The position numbers and the translations under genes are program-made. The notes under the pieces are model-generated. The model was given only the letters and a program-made list of their open reading frames with translations. It ran no database searches and was not told the origin of the DNA. This document shows positions 22,579 to 32,816 of a stretch of 64,000 nucleotides of DNA, piece by piece. This DNA is from Chrysophaeum taylorii (Eukaryota > Sar > Pelagophyceae > Pelagomonadales > Pelagomonadaceae), in assembly GCA_029834535.1 (NCBI GenBank), contig JAQMWT010000553.1, positions 62,001 to 126,000 of the forward strand, given 5' to 3'. Numbering within the stretch: position 1 is the stretch's first letter; each line of letters begins with the position of its first letter.

Positions 22579-25500
22579 TGTGAGGAAGCTATGACACTTA
22601 CCCCTGCACCACGTCCCCATTATAGTTCTCTCATCCCCATTTCAGTTCTCACATGGCAGTAGGTGTTCTCCACGGTTGAGCCTCTGCTTGACTTCGTGGC
22701 GACACCTCCTCGGCTTCAGTTCATTGCTACTTGTTCGATTCGTTGTCGTCTATCATGTCCTCGATCGAAATTCAAGCTAGCAAGCTTTCGCACAAACTTG
22801 ATGCCTTCAGCGGTGAGCGACATTTTTTTTTCCCACCAATGGCACGTCGTCTTGAGAACATGATCATCTCCACCGGCGATCACATTATCTCGACCAACGA
22901 TCCTTGGACAAGCATCTCAGCATCTCGCTGCTCTGCAGAAGCATCTCGCTGCTCTGAAGGCGAATTTCGCGTCAAGCAACGACGTTGATATCCATGAAAA
23001 CCGCGACATGAACTTCACGCGACTTTACAAGCGCATTACCGATGTCTACATGGGCCGTGGGGATCGCGTAGCGAACTTCCTCAACAAGTTTATCATCGGA
23101 GTATACAAGTTGCTTGGCATTGTACCTATCACCGGCGTTCAAGTTGCTCGGCACTGTACCAATCACCGGAGTTCAAGTTGCTCGACATTCTACCTGATCT
23201 GACGCACCCTCGAGTGGGTTCTCGCATTTGACTACGTGCATCGTGCTTCAAGCCTTACCGGCTTTGTTTTATCGTCTCGCGTTTCGTACCGATGAATGTG
23301 GTTGTACCCTTGAGAAGTTCAACACCAATCAATTTAGATGGCATGCACAACCACTTCCGCCGCGCTATCCGCCGCGTCGTCAGCCACGACTTCAGACTCT
23401 TCCAACTGACCTACCCTAGACGCTCCCCTTTCCCAACAACCTGGCTTTACTCGATTCCGACGCACTACCCGATGTCCTTTTAGCGGCTGCAAGGATCACT
23501 TTAAGGGGGACTGCCGCAAGTTTCAAAGTTCCTAGCTATTCCACGACAACGCGCTACCCACCATCGCCCTTCTTCTCAACAGCGCAACACTCCCAATGAC
23601 TCCAAAAACACCCAACAACACCAACCCAAACCCACCACCACTAACACTGCCTTTTCTGCTCCTATGCCTACTCCCACCTTGACTGATTCTAGTTCCACTC
23701 CGCCGCGTTTCTTAATACCACCATCTATTCCACCCCCTTCACCGCCTTAAACGGCCACACCCACCGTCTCACATACCCCTCCCGATACTCTGTCTCATGC
23801 CAATCAAGATAATTCCAAGTCAGCGTGTGTACCGCCGAATGTCTGATGCAAGCACATCGACAACCCCATCCCACGGAAGCCCCTCGTTTTTGTTTTTAGC
23901 TCCCATTGCACAGGCGCCTCGTTCTGTATTTTCCCCTCGTCGTTGCTCCTCTCCTCGTTCTGTCTTTTCACCCCGTCGTTGCTCCCCTCCTCGTTCTGTA
24001 TTTCGCCTATTCGTTGCTCCAATCCCCGTTGTGCATTTTCACCTATTCGTTGATCCACTCCTCGTTGTGCTTGTCGGTTTTGGTAAAACCAGCGAATCAC
24101 GTTCCATCGCGCATTTCACCTGCCACAACTAAGCTGTGCCTGTCAATTTTTCGCGTGCGCAGTTTTCGTGCTTCCTATGTGGTTGGATCGCTCATCTTCG
24201 GGATCCTGGACAGACGCTTCTTTGCTGTGTGTTCTCCTTCACGCACTTTTTCGCCGCTTTTCTGACCTTTAAAATTCGGTTTTGCTATCGACGTGAATCA
24301 CCCGCGACGCTATCTGCAATGTTCTTACGTGCCACTGCGACGCTATCTGCAAGGCGAGCGAAGCTCGCCGCTTGCTCCTCCAACGTTGGCCCATATGGCA
24401 GCTTCGTTCTTCCGAATGCGAAAACGGGCCACTTTCTTATCTTCCACAGCAGGCTGGCATACAGCAGCCTGGTCTACCTGTGTTCGTTCCTTACACCGCA
24501 GGCGCGTCCGAAGTCTTCCATTTTCGCGTACAGGACGCGGTCGTGCCCATGGCAACTTGCTCGCACCACAACAACCAAACACCCACGTTCGTATCAAACC
24601 TGCTTACGCCTGTTTTTGCTTCTGTCGACTCCGACCATCGTCATAACCTGGTCACCATGCACCATGCATCCTATCTGCCCAAAGGCCACGTTCTCATCAG
24701 ACGTCTGGTACACCGCCATCATATGTACCAGCTTGTGTTTCCGCTATCTTTGCCCCGCTGCGATTCTCAGTGGCACCAATCGTCTAACGCACGTCATCCC
24801 AGGCACTTTTGTCGCTATTGTTCTTCAGACCTCGATTTTGCTGACAGTTTCACTTACCCGATTTCCTGCAATGTCAACCACCGAAGGAACTTCAACGTTG
24901 TTCTGACTTTCTCGAATCACGCTTCCAAGCTCTCGTCTATTGTTGCCCCATTGTCACCTGTTCCTGCTGTTGCCCGATTGTCACCTGTTCTTCCGCTGTT
25001 CTTCCGCTGTTGCCCCCTTGTCCGCTGTTGCCCCCTTGCCCCTTGTTTGATGAGAATGCGCCGGTTTCACTGGGACTGATCACCCCATCACGTGAACCGA
25101 CCATTCTACGAGCTCGAGAGAAAATAACAGAAAGTGCAAAAGAGAGAAAACAACAGAAAGTGCAAAACAAAGTCGCGCCAAACGGAGCCGACCGCGCAAA
25201 GTCGACCAACGCGCGTTACAACAACCAACAAACTTTTTTTACGGGCCATTCTGTTTCATCCTGTCACAATGTCGATACGGGCCATTCTGATGTTGATACG
25301 GGCCATTCTGATGTCGATACGGGCCATTCTGTTTCCTCCTGTCACGATGTTGATTCTGTTTCCTCTGTCGCTTCTGTTTCCCCCTGTAACTCTTTGTATG
25401 TCTCTTCTGTTAGCTTTCGTTTGTTAGTTCATTAGGTCTTCCTTCCCCTTTGTTTAGCTAACACCCTTGTTGATCCCCATGCACACGTTTATTACTCTGC

Positions 25501-26830
25501 TTCCGAAGAACTGTCGCAATATTCCGACCTTGACGAATACACTATCACTTCCACCCATCTACGTGAAGCTTTAGCTCCGACCAATCCTGAGCGTCCTGGC
25601 TGGTTGCAAGCCATCGCTAAAGAATGCAGCTCTCTTGGTCAGCTTGGTTGCTGGGATGTTCTGCGCCTTCCTTCGACGTTTTCTGGCAACATTTGTACCC
25701 TCAAGTGGATCCTCCGCAAGAAGTATGACTCTGGCCGCTTCAAATCGTACAAGGCTCGCCTCGTTGTCCGCGGTTACACCCAGGTTCACGGCATTGCTTA
25801 CCACGACACGTGCCGTCCTGTAGATGTCATCTCTGCTTTCATACAAGCCCCTGTCTGGCGTTGCTGTTCATGACTGGGATTTGCATAAGTTGGATGTCAA
25901 CTCCGCTTTTATCCAAGCTCTCATTGACGAAGACATCTATGTCTGGCCACCCCAAGGCTATGCTCCTCGCCAACCCACCGATCGTTCCGAAATCGTTTAC
26001 AAGCTCCGTCGCTCTTGGTATGGTTGCAAACAAGCTTGTCGCAATTGGTGGCTTTATTTGGAACGCTTCCTTCTCAATGATTGTGGCTTCGTCCGCGGAT
26101 CTCGTGACACTTGCCATTACAAGCTCGTGCTCAATTCTACCGTGGTCCTCCGTCTCGTTTTAGTCTTTGATGATCTTCTTGTGGCGCACCCTCGTCATTG
26201 CATTGGCCATTACCAAGCCTTTTTCCTCCATATCCGCGCTTTCACTGACGTCAATGAACTTGATCTCACCTCTTACGTTGGCTTTTGAAGCTGAATTGCT
26301 CGCTCTTTACGCCGCTACTGCTGAGCTCTATTGGCTTCTCCAACTTTTTGATGACTTTGATCTCCATCGTCACACGGTACCAATGTATGTCGATAATAGC
26401 ACCACCGTCACCCAAGTCCGTCTCCAATGTCTCCCGCGGCGCACCCGCCATATTGATATTCGCTTTTACCGCCGAATATCATCGCAACCACATCATTGAC
26501 CTCCAACATAGCGATATCTTCACCCGCAGTACGGAAGCTCCTTCCTTCCTCCGGCTTCGTGCTCGTTACCTCACCTCGCGACTTCGCCCTGATATCTCCT
26601 GTCTCTTTCTGCCACACTGCCTCTCCTGACGTCTTCCTTCAAGCTTCTCCTCTGTGAGTGTCTCACTTACCCCTTTTCCTTTTCTTTCTTTTCCAGCACC
26701 TGTGTGAGGATCTCACTTACAGCTTTTTATCCTTTTCTTTCTTTTCCAGCACCTGTGTGAGGAAGCTATGACACTTACCCCTGCACCACGTCCCCATTAT
26801 AGTTCTCTCATCCCCTTTTCAGTTCTCACA
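22579..26830 (+). mobile_element. Ty1/Copia LTR retrotransposon fossil, copy 3
   Basis: LTRs of 75 bp lie at 22579-22653 and 26756-26830. The element is nearly identical to copy 2 over its whole length and shares its left joint with the LINE tail, so it is the product of a recent segmental duplication. Gag-like, RT and RNase H stretches are present. It is broken, with several interruptions. Confidence 0.85.
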
Positions 26831-26985
26831 AATACATTAAGAATCCCCAACGTTGTACTCCCCTAATAGCTAGCTAGCTAGCTATATCGCGCCCAACATC
26901 TTCGGCAGATGCCAGCGCCGTTTTCCAGCAGGTTCGACGCTAAACGGATTGCCGACCATCAACAGCCCCCAGCGCCAGCCCTTCT

Positions 26986-27744
26986 TTAAAATGTAGCGCT
27001 CCTCTTTCTCTCGCAGGCTGGCTGCGGTTTTCTGGGTGGTATGGACACCCGGAACTTCGCTGATTTGAACACGTAGAAGATGGCGAACGGGACGTCCTCG
27101 GAGAACGAGCGTGGCAAGTCCACAACGATCTCTTCTCCGAAGGGCACTTCCTGCTTGTGGACGTAGCCAGATAGTGCGGCGTAAACATTCGCGTAGAAGT
27201 ATTCAGCGACAGCCTGTGTTTCGTTCTTTGCGTTTATCCACCCAGGCATCTGCTTCACTCGCTTTGCGATCTTCGTTTCGTTCATCATCTTCGACACCAG
27301 CGTGTTGTTCTTGGCGAAGAAGGTGTTTATCTTATCCTTGTACGTCCTACCGCGGCAGTCGAGGATGATGGTCTCGATGACGTTTCGCAGCTCAAGTTCT
27401 TTTAATTCACTCAAAAACGCGCCTCTCTGCAGCAAGAGTGCGTCCCGTTCAGACGTCAACACCCTCAATTCTTCCGACAGGTCCTTGGCTTCGAGAGCCA
27501 CCTTCGCCACCTGGGCGGCCGCGTCGGCCACTTGGTCCTTGGCTTCGAGAGCCACCTTCGCCACTTGCTCCTTGGCTTCGACCAACTCTTCCAAGCTTTC
27601 GTAATACTTTTCTTTCCATTCTCGTTCGACCGTCGCCCCGGGAGAGAGGACACGGCAACTGTGGACTCGACGTGCCGGCGCTTGAAACGCACATGCGAGA
27701 TAATCGCCGGCGAGAAGAAGATTGGCACACACAAAGAACATCAT
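26986..27744 (-). CDS. Predicted plastid-targeted coiled-coil protein, paralogue 3
   Basis: 252 residues from an ATG at 27744 (a second ATG follows at once). Same hydrophobic start, CAFQAP motif and C-terminal domain as the other two. The coiled coil is the shortest in its first repeat block (EAKEQVAKVALEAKDQ), lacking one VAK step. The C-terminal tail differs (ERKRSATF) because about 12 bp are missing near 27005. Three copies that differ mainly in repeat number suggest slippage in the coiled coil after duplication. Function unknown. Confidence 0.6.
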   Translation of the reverse strand: MMFFVCANLLLAGDYLACAFQAPARRVHSCRVLSPGATVEREWKEKYYESLEELVEAKEQVAKVALEAKDQVADAAAQVAKVALEAKDLSEELRVLTSERDALLLQRGAFLSELKELELRNVIETIILDCRGRTYKDKINTFFAKNNTLVSKMMNETKIAKRVKQMPGWINAKNETQAVAEYFYANVYAALSGYVHKQEVPFGEEIVVDLPRSFSEDVPFAIFYVFKSAKFRVSIPPRKPQPACERKRSATF

Positions 27745-27882
27745 CGTCGCCTGAGCTGCGAAGTGCCGTTTTGTTCAGAGGAGCACATCACTGCCGCGAG
27801 AGGTTATCATTGCTGCGAGAGGTTATTATTTAAAGTCCAAAACAGTCCGTTGAGTCCCGCCAAAAGCAATAAATGTCTCTAA

Positions 27883-27914
27883 ATGTCGACTGCTAAGAGG
27901 GGGGGGTGTGTGTA
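27883..27914 (-). mobile_element. Minimal LINE 3' end at the break of the third unit
   Basis: AAATGTCGACTGCTAAGAGG followed by a G/TG run is the reverse complement of the last 30 bp of the LINE. It lies exactly where unit 3 of the triplication stops and 56 bp before the ETF-beta start codon, so it is now part of that gene's upstream region. Confidence 0.65.
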
Positions 27915-27969
27915 AATAAATGTCTCACCTGTAGTATGAGGGTAAGTAAGGGGTGATCGCTGGTTGAGC

Positions 27970-28749
27970 ATGTCCAAGTCGTTCCGTGTGCTCGTCGGGG
28001 TGAAGCGCGTCGTGGACTACGCTGTGCGCGTACGCGTCGAGCCCGACGGCTCGGGTGTGAGTCTCGCCAACGTAAAAATGTCAATGAATCCGTTCTGCGA
28101 GATCGCGTGCGAAGAGGCCATTCGCCTCAAGGAGGCCGGCATCGCCGGGGAAGTCGTGGCGGTCAGCATCGGCCCAAAGCAAGCGACGGAGACCCTTCGC
28201 TCAGCGCTGGCGATGGGCGCGGACCGTGCGGTTCACGTGTCGACCGACCTCCGCCTTGACCAGGAACTCCAGCCGCTCGCGACGGCCAAGATCCTTAAGC
28301 AGGTCGTCGACAAGGAAAAGCCCGACCTCGTCATCGTCGGGAAGCAGTCGATCGACGGCGACAACGCGACGACGGGACCAATGCTCGCCGAGCTCCTTGA
28401 CTGGCCACAAGTCACCTTTGCGTCCAAGCTCGAGATGATCGACGGCAATACCGCTGCCGTCGTCGAGCGAGAGACGGACACGGGCACGGAGACGGTTCAG
28501 GTGCCGCTCCCCGCGCTCATTTCGGCTGACCTCCGCCTTAACACCCCGCGTTACCCCAAGCTCCCAAACATCATGAAGGCGAAGAAGAAGCCCGTCGACA
28601 CGCTCGATGCGGCCGACCTCGGCGTCGATCTCGAACAGAAGAATCTTGTGCTTTCCGTCGCCACCCCGCCGCCGCGACCGCCCGGTATCACCGTCGCCAG
28701 CGTGGATGATCTCGTCGACAAGCTCAAGAACGAGGCCAACGTGATATAG
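27970..28749 (+). CDS. ETFB: Electron transfer flavoprotein beta subunit
   Basis: 259 residues from the ATG at 27970, the usual family length, without introns. ETF-beta pairs with ETF-alpha in the mitochondrial matrix and passes electrons from acyl-CoA and other dehydrogenases to ETF:ubiquinone oxidoreductase. Visible family features are the N-terminal [17 protein letters not shown] strand, [13 protein letters not shown], the nucleotide-binding loop [20 protein letters not shown], and the signature region [20 protein letters not shown] (about residues 187-206). No clear cleavable presequence is seen, as in many ETF-beta proteins. A transposon fragment sits directly upstream, so the promoter must be very short or include it. 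Confidence 0.93.
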   Translation: MSKSFRVLVGVKRVVDYAVRVRVEPDGSGVSLANVKMSMNPFCEIACEEAIRLKEAGIAGEVVAVSIGPKQATETLRSALAMGADRAVHVSTDLRLDQELQPLATAKILKQVVDKEKPDLVIVGKQSIDGDNATTGPMLAELLDWPQVTFASKLEMIDGNTAAVVERETDTGTETVQVPLPALISADLRLNTPRYPKLPNIMKAKKKPVDTLDAADLGVDLEQKNLVLSVATPPPRPPGITVASVDDLVDKLKNEANVI

Positions 28750-28934
28750 GGCCGGCCCGCTGGCTTTTTGAAATGTAACCACCACGTAGCTACTAGATCC
28801 CTGGCGCATTTTATAGCTTCTTCGTCTAGTCTAGGTCGCTCTCTTTTCTCTTGCACGCGTGCTTCGCCACATCGTGGTTCCTCAAACCCCCCTTCGAAAC
28901 GAATTTGGCCTTGGGGCGGCGGTTTATTCTCTCA

Positions 28935-28996
28935 CCCCCCCTCTTAACAGACGACATTACAAAACCCCATTATGGGGGTTTTGAAAGTCGACTTTA
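28935..28996 (+). other. Degenerate LINE-tail motif with a hairpin downstream of ETFB
   Basis: CCCCCTCTTAACAG followed by CGACATTA resembles the LINE 3' end with several changes. It runs into AAAACCCCATTATGGGGGTTTT-type arms (28961-28982), a strong 8-9-bp stem with a 5-base loop, and then a run of nine A. It may help end ETFB transcripts, but that is inference. Confidence 0.4.
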
Positions 28997-29105
28997 AAAA
29001 AAAAGGTGTCGGGAGCGGTGTGTTCGTAGTAGTTTGGGAAGGTGTGAGTGCTTAGTCAGTCAAGGCACCCATTTTGGCACCTAGAACGCGGATGTACCCC
29101 GAAGC

Positions 29106-29355
29106 CTAATCAGGGCCATCGCCTAGCCGCGAGGCATGCGAAGAAAAGAGGGGGGGTGCCCGCAGGTCGTGCGCGTTCTGCCGCCGGACGACGGAGTGTA
29201 ACGTCCTGCTTTGCGCGAGGGCCTGGGCTGGGCTGCCCGAGGCGGCGGCGTGGTTGAAGCGGTGAGGGCGCAGCGTGCCCGGCCCAATGCATTGGCGATC
29301 CCCCGACTCGCAGAAGATGCGGCGATCTTGTATCGCCTGGCATTGGTGAATTTGG
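29106..29355 (-). mobile_element. Old, diverged LINE 3' fragment
   Basis: The minus strand reads PHRFNHAAASGSPAQALAQS, then RRQNAHDLRAPPLF and SRLGDGPD, clearly related to the C-terminus of the LINEs (ALTHVAASGNPAQAARS, RRQHAYDLRAGP, RLGDDPD) but with many substitutions. It is older than the copies at 7-22 kb and sits between ETFB and the protease gene. Confidence 0.7.
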
Positions 29356-29523
29356 CAAAAAAAAAAGCCACCACTTTCTACACAACCCGTGCGGGTTTTT
29401 AATGGTCGGCTGGCTATAGGAGGGAGGGGGGCGGGTTTCATTCGCGAAATCATTCATTTGAACTGCCGAAATTGAGTTTCGCTCGGAAATTCCACTTTCC
29501 GAATCCCAACGCAGAACCCAGCC

Positions 29524-30735
29524 ATGATGGACGAGGCGAGGCCGCTGAGGCAGACGAGGCGAGATGGGCTGAAACTGATGGCGGGCCTTGTTGCTCTGTT
29601 TCTGAGTGGCGCTGCCGTGCGACACCGTAGCAGGAACGATCCGACGACGACGACCCCGACGCTGAGGCGACGATACAGCCGAGATGAAGACGCGGCGTGG
29701 TCAGCCTTCAAGAAACAGTTCGCCAGGTCGTACGCATCGGTCGATGAAGAAGAGGAGCGTCGGTCCTACTTTCACCAAAGAATGCGAGAGCTCGACGCGC
29801 TCAACGAGAAAAACGGGGAACCGGTGTTCGGAATCAACCGTTGGGCCGATCGCAATCCCGGGACGCACGCCTACGCGCGCGGCCGCGAGGGCATGGGCTA
29901 CGTGCCGGACGAGTACAAAGTCCTGGACCTCGACGCTTGGAAGGCGCAGCGACGAACGCTGCTCGGCGCGAACTTCTCGAACGGAGTCGTCGACTGGCGG
30001 CGGGTGAATGGCGTGTTGACACCGGTGAAAAACCAGGGACAGTGCGGGAGTTGCTGGGCATTTTCGACCGCGGAGCAAATCGAATCGCAGCTCGTCCTCG
30101 CCGGGGCGGCAACGGTCGACCTCAGCGCGCAGCAGATCAACAGCTGCACGAACGTCCGAGGATGTTGCGACGGCTGCGGCGGCGGCGATACGGTCGCGGC
30201 CTACGAGTACCTCACCTCTGTCGTCGGCCTGGCCCCCGACGCTTACTGGCCTTACATCCAAGGCCTCACGCCAGAGTTTGAATGTACCTCCTCGGGATGC
30301 ACCGCGCCCTGCGCGACCAAGCTCGTCGACCTCGTCAGAGACTACGTTTACATCGGACCGTATGCCAAGGTCACGGATTATGCCTACTCCATCGCGCCCT
30401 GCTTTGACGACTGTCGCCACCAGAGCCTCTCCACTCTTGCCGCGGCCGTCGAGAACATGCCCGTCTCCGTGTGCCTCAACGCCGCCAATTGGGACGACTA
30501 CGTCGGCGGCGTCATGACCGTCGAGACGTGTGGCGGCTACGCGTACGATGACCTCGATCACTGCGTCCAGCTCGTTGGCTACAACAACGCCACCGACTCG
30601 GCCTACTGGATCGTGCGGAATTCCTGGAGCACCGACTGGGGCGAGGACGGCTACATCCGCCTCGCGTTTGACGCGAACACCTGCGGCCTCGCGAACGAAC
30701 CGACGGTCGCTGTGGTCGAGGTTGGTGGACCTTAG
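29524..30735 (+). CDS. Papain-family (C1A) cysteine protease precursor
   Basis: 403 residues. Residues 16-32 are a hydrophobic signal or signal-anchor segment behind a basic start. Residues about 58-115 are the I29 inhibitor propeptide (WSAFKKQFARSY, ERRSYFHQRMRELDALN, FGINRWAD). The mature protease starts near VVDWRRVNGVLTPVKNQ. The catalytic set is complete: Gln171 of the oxyanion hole, Cys177 in GQCGSCWAFS, His346 in DHCVQLVGY and Asn366 in NSWSTDWGEDGY. Extra cysteines (GCCDGCGGG; ECTSSGCTAPC) suggest additional disulphides. A secretory or lysosome/vacuole role is inferred. No introns. Upstream lies an old LINE fragment and downstream repeat-rich DNA. Confidence 0.93.
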   Translation: MMDEARPLRQTRRDGLKLMAGLVALFLSGAAVRHRSRNDPTTTTPTLRRRYSRDEDAAWSAFKKQFARSYASVDEEEERRSYFHQRMRELDALNEKNGEPVFGINRWADRNPGTHAYARGREGMGYVPDEYKVLDLDAWKAQRRTLLGANFSNGVVDWRRVNGVLTPVKNQGQCGSCWAFSTAEQIESQLVLAGAATVDLSAQQINSCTNVRGCCDGCGGGDTVAAYEYLTSVVGLAPDAYWPYIQGLTPEFECTSSGCTAPCATKLVDLVRDYVYIGPYAKVTDYAYSIAPCFDDCRHQSLSTLAAAVENMPVSVCLNAANWDDYVGGVMTVETCGGYAYDDLDHCVQLVGYNNATDSAYWIVRNSWSTDWGEDGYIRLAFDANTCGLANEPTVAVVEVGGP

Positions 30736-31273
30736 ACCATATACTATTCGGTCTGCTGCTCTTTGCCTCTGCTGCCTTAAAGGCCTCCCGACATCAAAGA
30801 GCTTATTTTATTGCGCAAACTTATTAATTAAGACGGGCCGGGCAATGGCCGGATCTCGACAACTTACGGTGCCGCTATTCACGGACAGAGGCTTTTCTTC
30901 GGATGTCCACATACCGCCCCCGGCCTGGTGCGATTGGTGGTTTCGCTGAAGTCCTCGTGGCCATATGGACGACGGCGGAGGCTAATGTCGAAGGAAGAAC
31001 ATCCACCCTAAGCCGGGTACGTCGTCTCCTTTTTTCGATACGAGGGCGTCAAAACTACTGCTCGGAATGTGAGCGACTAGATGCTGGGAGCACCCGAACG
31101 AACGAACGAACGAACGAACGAACGAACGAACGAACGAACGAACGAACGAACGAACGAACGAACACCGGAGCAGCAAAGTTGAGAAGCAGGATCCGTATGC
31201 AATAACGACGAGTTTTGGAGACCATGTAATGGGGTCGTCCTCAATGACGTCAAGGTGGGCGAACAGCCTTGTT
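30736..31273. other. Intergenic, no gene seen
   Basis: 3' flank of the protease gene. It includes an (AACG)n microsatellite at about 31095-31162 that creates long meaningless reading frames. No conserved coding signal was found. Confidence 0.5.
31095..31162 (+). repeat. (AACG)n microsatellite
   Basis: About 17 uninterrupted AACG units; the reading frames through it give only repeated NER or RSF residues. Confidence 0.9.
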
Positions 31274-31417
31274 GTTGTCTTTAAATGTCGACTGCTAAGA
31301 GGGGGGTGTGTGTGGGGAGCCTTGTTGTTGTCTTTAAATGTCGACTTCTAAGAGGGGGGGGCGCGTGTGGGGAGCATGAAGGATTGTTGTTGTCTTTAAA
31401 TGTCGACTGTTGTTGTC
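31274..31417 (-). mobile_element. Stack of three minimal LINE 3' ends
   Basis: Three copies of the motif AAATGTCGACTnCTAAGAGG (reverse-complement sense) at about 31282, 31335 and 31398. Each is preceded by TTGTTGTTGTCTTT and the first two are followed by a G-run and TGTGTGG or CGTGTGG. Each keeps only 20-70 bp of the LINE 3' end. The flanking TTGTTGTTGTC differs from the TGTC tails elsewhere. Confidence 0.65.
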
Positions 31418-32519
31418 TTCCTCCTCTTCGTATTTCTGGCGCTCTGCCTTGCATTTCTTCGTTTTCGATTTCTAATCACCGAATTGGGGGAAACACTTAA
31501 GCTCGCTGGCCATATGCCGGTTCGATGACGCCAGGCTCGAGGTCATCATACTAACACCTGCACTCGCAGCGCTTCCAGACAGCAAAGACGCGCTGCTTGC
31601 GCGGCGCTCTTCTGCGTTTTTTTTTGGCACTCGTCCTCCTCTTTATCTTTCGCTGCGAGCTCCGACTCCTTCTCGGGGTTTGCCTCGAGCAGATTCGACT
31701 GCGTAGTCGGGTCGTATCCATCGGTATTGCGGCGGCAGCAGTTCACGCAGCAAATAGTCTAGCACATCATAACATTGTTGCATTCAAAAAACACTTCTCG
31801 ACCGCAACAGCTACGTATCGTCCATGTCCGTCGTCAAATAATAATTCGCGGCTCGCGTTGTTGTTTTTTTGTCGAAGTAGTCGAAGAAAAATAGTCCTCG
31901 AGTTTCAAGGTGTGACGCAAGTCATAGATCACTCGCGAATGATACCTGCATCGACCTCATCCTTGCGCACACCAGGGTAGATGCCCTTTTCGGCTTTTCT
32001 AGGTTCCGAGGCAACCCCCGGGCGCGACATTTGCGTCGGACGATCTCTCGAAGCCTTTTTATTCTCTGGTCACGGGCGCGTTCTTCTTCCTTTTGAGGCT
32101 CATCTTCCGCACCATTCCCGACGAGGCTTTTATTTGGAACCAACGGCTCAGAGGTGGGAGCTGAGAAGAGTTTTTTAATGTTGACTGCTACGAGGGTTGA
32201 GGGGGGGCGAAAGCGAGGACGCAGGTGCGTGGAGGGAGCAGAGGTGGGTTTTTGAGAGCCGGTCAAGGCTTCGTGTCCGCAATCAACACTTCCAAGCCCG
32301 ACCATCCTACGTACTGCGATATCATGATGCGGCGGTGGCTCCTTATGGCGCTTTACGGCAGGGAGCCTGCCACCGCTAAGGTGTCCCTTCCTTCGGTCCT
32401 TCCTTCCTTCTATAGCAAATGGCTCGTATACGAGCCTGTCGATTCAATCTGTCGTGTTACTCGCTGCTGCGTCCGGGAACTCGAACATTCCTCCACAATA
32501 CCCTATCATGACGAACTTC
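31418..32519. other. 1.1 kb without a recognisable gene
   Basis: Open frames of up to 127 codons exist on both strands (31597-31980 plus; 31922-32305 minus), but neither shows a domain, a convincing composition or similarity to anything else in the window. I would not call them genes. Confidence 0.4.
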
Positions 32520-32816
32520 TTTTGTTGTTGGTCTTTAAATGTCGACTGCTAAGAGGGGGGGTGTGTGTGGGTTTGTTGTTGGTCTTCCTCAATGTCCTAA
32601 CTACTAATCGACAGATGTTTGTCTGTCTATTTGTCTGTCTGTCTGTCTGTCTTTAAATGTCGACTGCTAAGAGGGGGGGGTGTGTGTGGGGAGCATGAAG
32701 GGTGTGGGTCTGTCTGTCTGTCTTTAAATGTCGACTGCTAAGAGGGGGGGGTGTGTGTGGGGAGCATGAAGGATGTGGGTGGGTGGTGTCTGTCTGTCTG
32801 TCTTTAAATGTCGACT
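32520..32816 (-). mobile_element. Ladder of minimal LINE 3' ends
   Basis: In minus sense, at least three pieces of the LINE 3' end (about 45-75 bp each, at about 32720-32790, 32636-32710 and 32530-32575) follow the tail of the longer fragment at 32817-33932. Each ends GTCGACATTTAAAGAC plus (GACA)n or a CAACAACAAA variant. Between the last two lies the flank containing CCTAACTACTAATCGACAG (32594-32620), the right side of the LINE target site. Confidence 0.75.

Larger units (their letters stand above)
1996..27880. repeat. Tandem triplication of a Copia / plastid gene / LINE unit
   Basis: Unit 1 is 1996-10771, unit 2 is 10772-22578 and unit 3 is 22579-about 27878. 5448-10771 matches 15016-20386 almost base for base. 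10772-15015 matches 22579-26830. 26831-27878 matches 5448-6480. The unit joint (LINE tail against LTR start) is identical at 10771/10772 and 22578/22579, as expected for unequal crossing-over. Copies 2 and 3 of the Copia element lack the AATAC left flank, so they arose by segment duplication, not by new insertion. Unit 3 stops within a GCAATAAATGTCT stretch, where a minimal LINE tail begins. Confidence 0.85.

Noticed and set aside
31095-31205. Open frames full of NER or RSF residues
   Set aside because: They are translations of an (AACG)n microsatellite.
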